A stretch of 64,000 nt of DNA. Origin: Chamaecyparis obtusa. Its lineage: Eukaryota > Streptophyta > Pinopsida > Cupressales > Cupressaceae. The notes beneath the pieces are model-generated. The model did not search any database. It saw only the letters and a list, made by a program, of their open reading frames with translations, and was not told the origin of the DNA. The stretch spans positions 124,001-188,000 of the forward strand of contig BSBK01002159.1 of the NCBI GenBank assembly GCA_027943335.1, in the 5' to 3' direction. Shown here piece after piece: positions 62,011-64,000 of this stretch. Position numbers and translations under genes: made by a program. Each line of letters starts with the position of its first letter. The first letter of the stretch is position 1.

Positions 62011-64000
62011 GTTGACTTGTAGATGAGTTGGATAGGGATGAAGGATGAAGATGGTTTTGGAAGACTAAGGCTTAGATTGGGGTGACTGACAAGATCAAAC
62101 TAGGATGACAGGTTTCTGCAAGCTTGGATGATTTCTGGATTTGAAGGATTTGACTAACATGGCAATAAGGATTGATTGTAGAACTCTTTGCTTTGTGTAT
62201 GTTTCAATAGATGTTTTGCACTGAGTCTGAAAATTTAGAAAACACATCAAGAAGAACTACCTAAGGGAAGGTGAGTATCAGAATCCTTTCCCATAGCTTG
62301 ATACCCCCTGAAAGGGGATACATATGGTGAGTATCTTAAGGTGATCTGGTAAACCCCTTGGATTGGTCCTTGCACAAGGATTTTGATACCTTTGGGTGTA
62401 GATAGAGTATCTTCTATTTTATCTAGTTTGAAATTTTTCCATGGAGTCCTCCCAATCAGTTTGTAAGCATGTGAATCACTTAAGAGCCTAGTTGACCATG
62501 TTGATATACTAGGGATTATTCACCTACCCTAGGCTACCATCAACACACATCACTTGAGCTGTAAGAAAGAGTTTTCTCAGTGCTTTATTTCTATACCAGT
62601 TGGGGAAGGTACTAGTTTGAGGTCATTCTCCAAAGAGCAAGCCCTTTTCTCTCTAGATAGACCTCTCTAGAAATAATACAAGTGAACTTATCTAAGTTCA
62701 AGTGTTTTACATCACTTAGATTAATAGGGTTTGAAGAAAATGGGAAACTCCTAGATGCACATCATGAAGATTTTTTTCCCAATTTGATCTTAAGTGATTT
62801 TGAAATGAATTCCTACAAACAAATGTGTTTAATATTTTGATTTGTTCATTTCTTTGAAATCTTTTGAAAGATTTTGCAAGAATTTTACCTTTGTATTGAA
62901 GTTTTGGTGTCTTTGCTTTTAGGACCCTGATTTGAGCTTTTAAAATGAAAGAGAATAAAATGATTTTCTTGCAATCTAATATATTCAATATTTGTAGTTT
63001 TTGATTCAAAGAAACATGAGTCTTTGATTTGAACTATGATTTTTTGTAGAGGAATTCAAGATTTGTGCTCTAGAATTCAGTTTTTATGCCCAAAAAGAGG
63101 TGTTTCTAAATAGTTTTGATGTATGAAACATTAGACAAAATTTTAAGATTTTGCAACATGATATTTTTTTTGATCAAGAATAAAGCACTTAGGATTATTT
63201 AGAAACATTTAGGAATGATTAGGACTATTTAGGAACCATTTAGGAAAGATTTAGCAAAGATTTGGTTGATTTTCTTCCTAGTTTGCATGAGACTTTTAAC
63301 AAAACTTTGAGATATTGCAAATGAAGTTATTTTTATCTCTAATTGATTAATTTGAGTTTGATTTGGGAAAATTTGATTGCATTTAGGACTGATCTGAAAC
63401 CAATTAGATTTGAGATGCAACTTTGAAGTTCTTTTTAAGCTTTCCAAAATAAGAAATGTTCCTATTTTGCATGATTTTGAGGTTCATTTTAGCAAGCTAA
63501 AAGACTTTAGGGATGATTTTGATTTCTTTTAGGACCATTTAGGAGTGTCTTAAGTTTTTTAGGACTGATTAGGAACAAATAGGAAAGATTTTGCAGATTC
63601 TTTGATTTTAGGCACTCAAGAGTGTGTTTAGTGTTCATTTTAAGCAACCAAATGAAGTATTTAAAGTTTCTAATTGATAAAAAATAGTTGATGAGCCTTA
63701 GGGATTTATTTATTTTAGTTATTTTTATGCCTTCCAAGGGTACCTGTAGAAGATGGTATTAAAAACTTGGAACAAGTAGTCAAGAGGGCTTGAAAACCCC
63801 TAGAAACCCCAAAAAACCAATTTTTTCTTGGCCTAAGGCCTTACAAGACCCCAATGTTTCCCATATGATTAAAAATGGCAAGGTATACTAAGGTCTTTAC
63901 TCATATTAGTATTGGGTAGGCCTAGTACGAGTAAGGATGCTTTACAGTACGTGAAAACAGGGCCAGTGGGCCAAAAATAAGCCAGAAAGGACTAGAAAGC
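62011..64000 (-). other. Leader region of G-patch element, no gene recognised
   Basis: No domain is found. Frames such as 62716-63009 and 63507-63737 on the minus strand lack motifs. TTTAGGA/TTAGGA words are frequent at 63180-63600. No LTR boundary is reached. Confidence 0.4.

Larger units (their letters stand above)
54900..64000 (-). mobile_element. Large non-autonomous LTR element with G-patch ORF, 5' end outside window
   Basis: The 3' LTR (54900-56142) is followed by a minus-strand polypurine tract AAAGAGGGGGAAAA at 56143-56156, which fixes the orientation. The interior runs to the window edge: a 3.6-kb non-coding stretch, one long broken ORF (62010 to about 59740) and a 2-kb leader. I see no protease, RT, RNase H or integrase in 9.1 kb. 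It sits in the copia RT active-site codons, so the rest of that copia element should lie to the right of this one, beyond 64000. Confidence 0.75.

Overview
The window is repeat-dominated, AT-rich nuclear DNA of a plant with a large, slowly purged genome. No intact host gene, rRNA, tRNA or CRISPR array is visible. Almost everything that can be identified is LTR retrotransposon, and the coding remnants carry many in-frame stops. The density of old nested Ty3/gypsy and Ty1/copia elements, the long LTRs and the Tat-type element with an extra RNase H fit a gymnosperm or similar large-genome seed plant. That placement is inference.

Layout, left to right. (1) 1-755: partial LTR of a minus-strand family that recurs at 54900-56142. 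(2) About 780-3400 (+) and 4047-7630 (-): decayed copies of an unrecognised gag-like coding family. (3) 7631-18602 (-): a nearly complete Tat-lineage Ty3/gypsy element. It has paired LTRs, a PBS of the TGGCGACTC type, gag, protease, an extra archaeal-type RNase H placed before the reverse transcriptase, RT, a degenerate resident RNase H, integrase and a repeat-bearing 3' region. It splits the gag-like copy, whose remainder resumes at 18603. (4) About 21541-24721 (+): a third gag-like copy. (5) 25353-41590: a three-level nest. A copia-type LTR (26065-26658 and 40668-41590) is split by a Ty3 chromovirus complex (26659-40667). The chromovirus reverse transcriptase is itself split by a non-autonomous element (31077-37916) with a perfect 5-bp target duplication, ATATG. 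(6) About 42430-43010 (-): a fourth gag-like fragment. (7) 46500-51838: a short non-autonomous (TRIM-like) element in chained form, internal-LTR-internal-LTR, carrying a 131-bp AT microsatellite and invaded by a copia-type solo LTR. (8) 52360-54899 (-): the 3' end of a copia element, cut at its RT active site by (9) a second large minus-strand element, 54900 to beyond 64000, whose ORF has a decapeptide repeat and a G-patch.

How the parts relate: nothing here looks like a working pathway. The interest lies in element architecture: the early extra RNase H, G-patch domains in two elements that lack RT and integrase, an inverted LTR pair able to make hairpin RNA, W-box-like clusters in an LTR, and a four-copy coding family I do not recognise. 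Boundaries were read by eye from LTR, PBS, PPT and target-site signals; ends marked 'about' are uncertain by tens to hundreds of bases.
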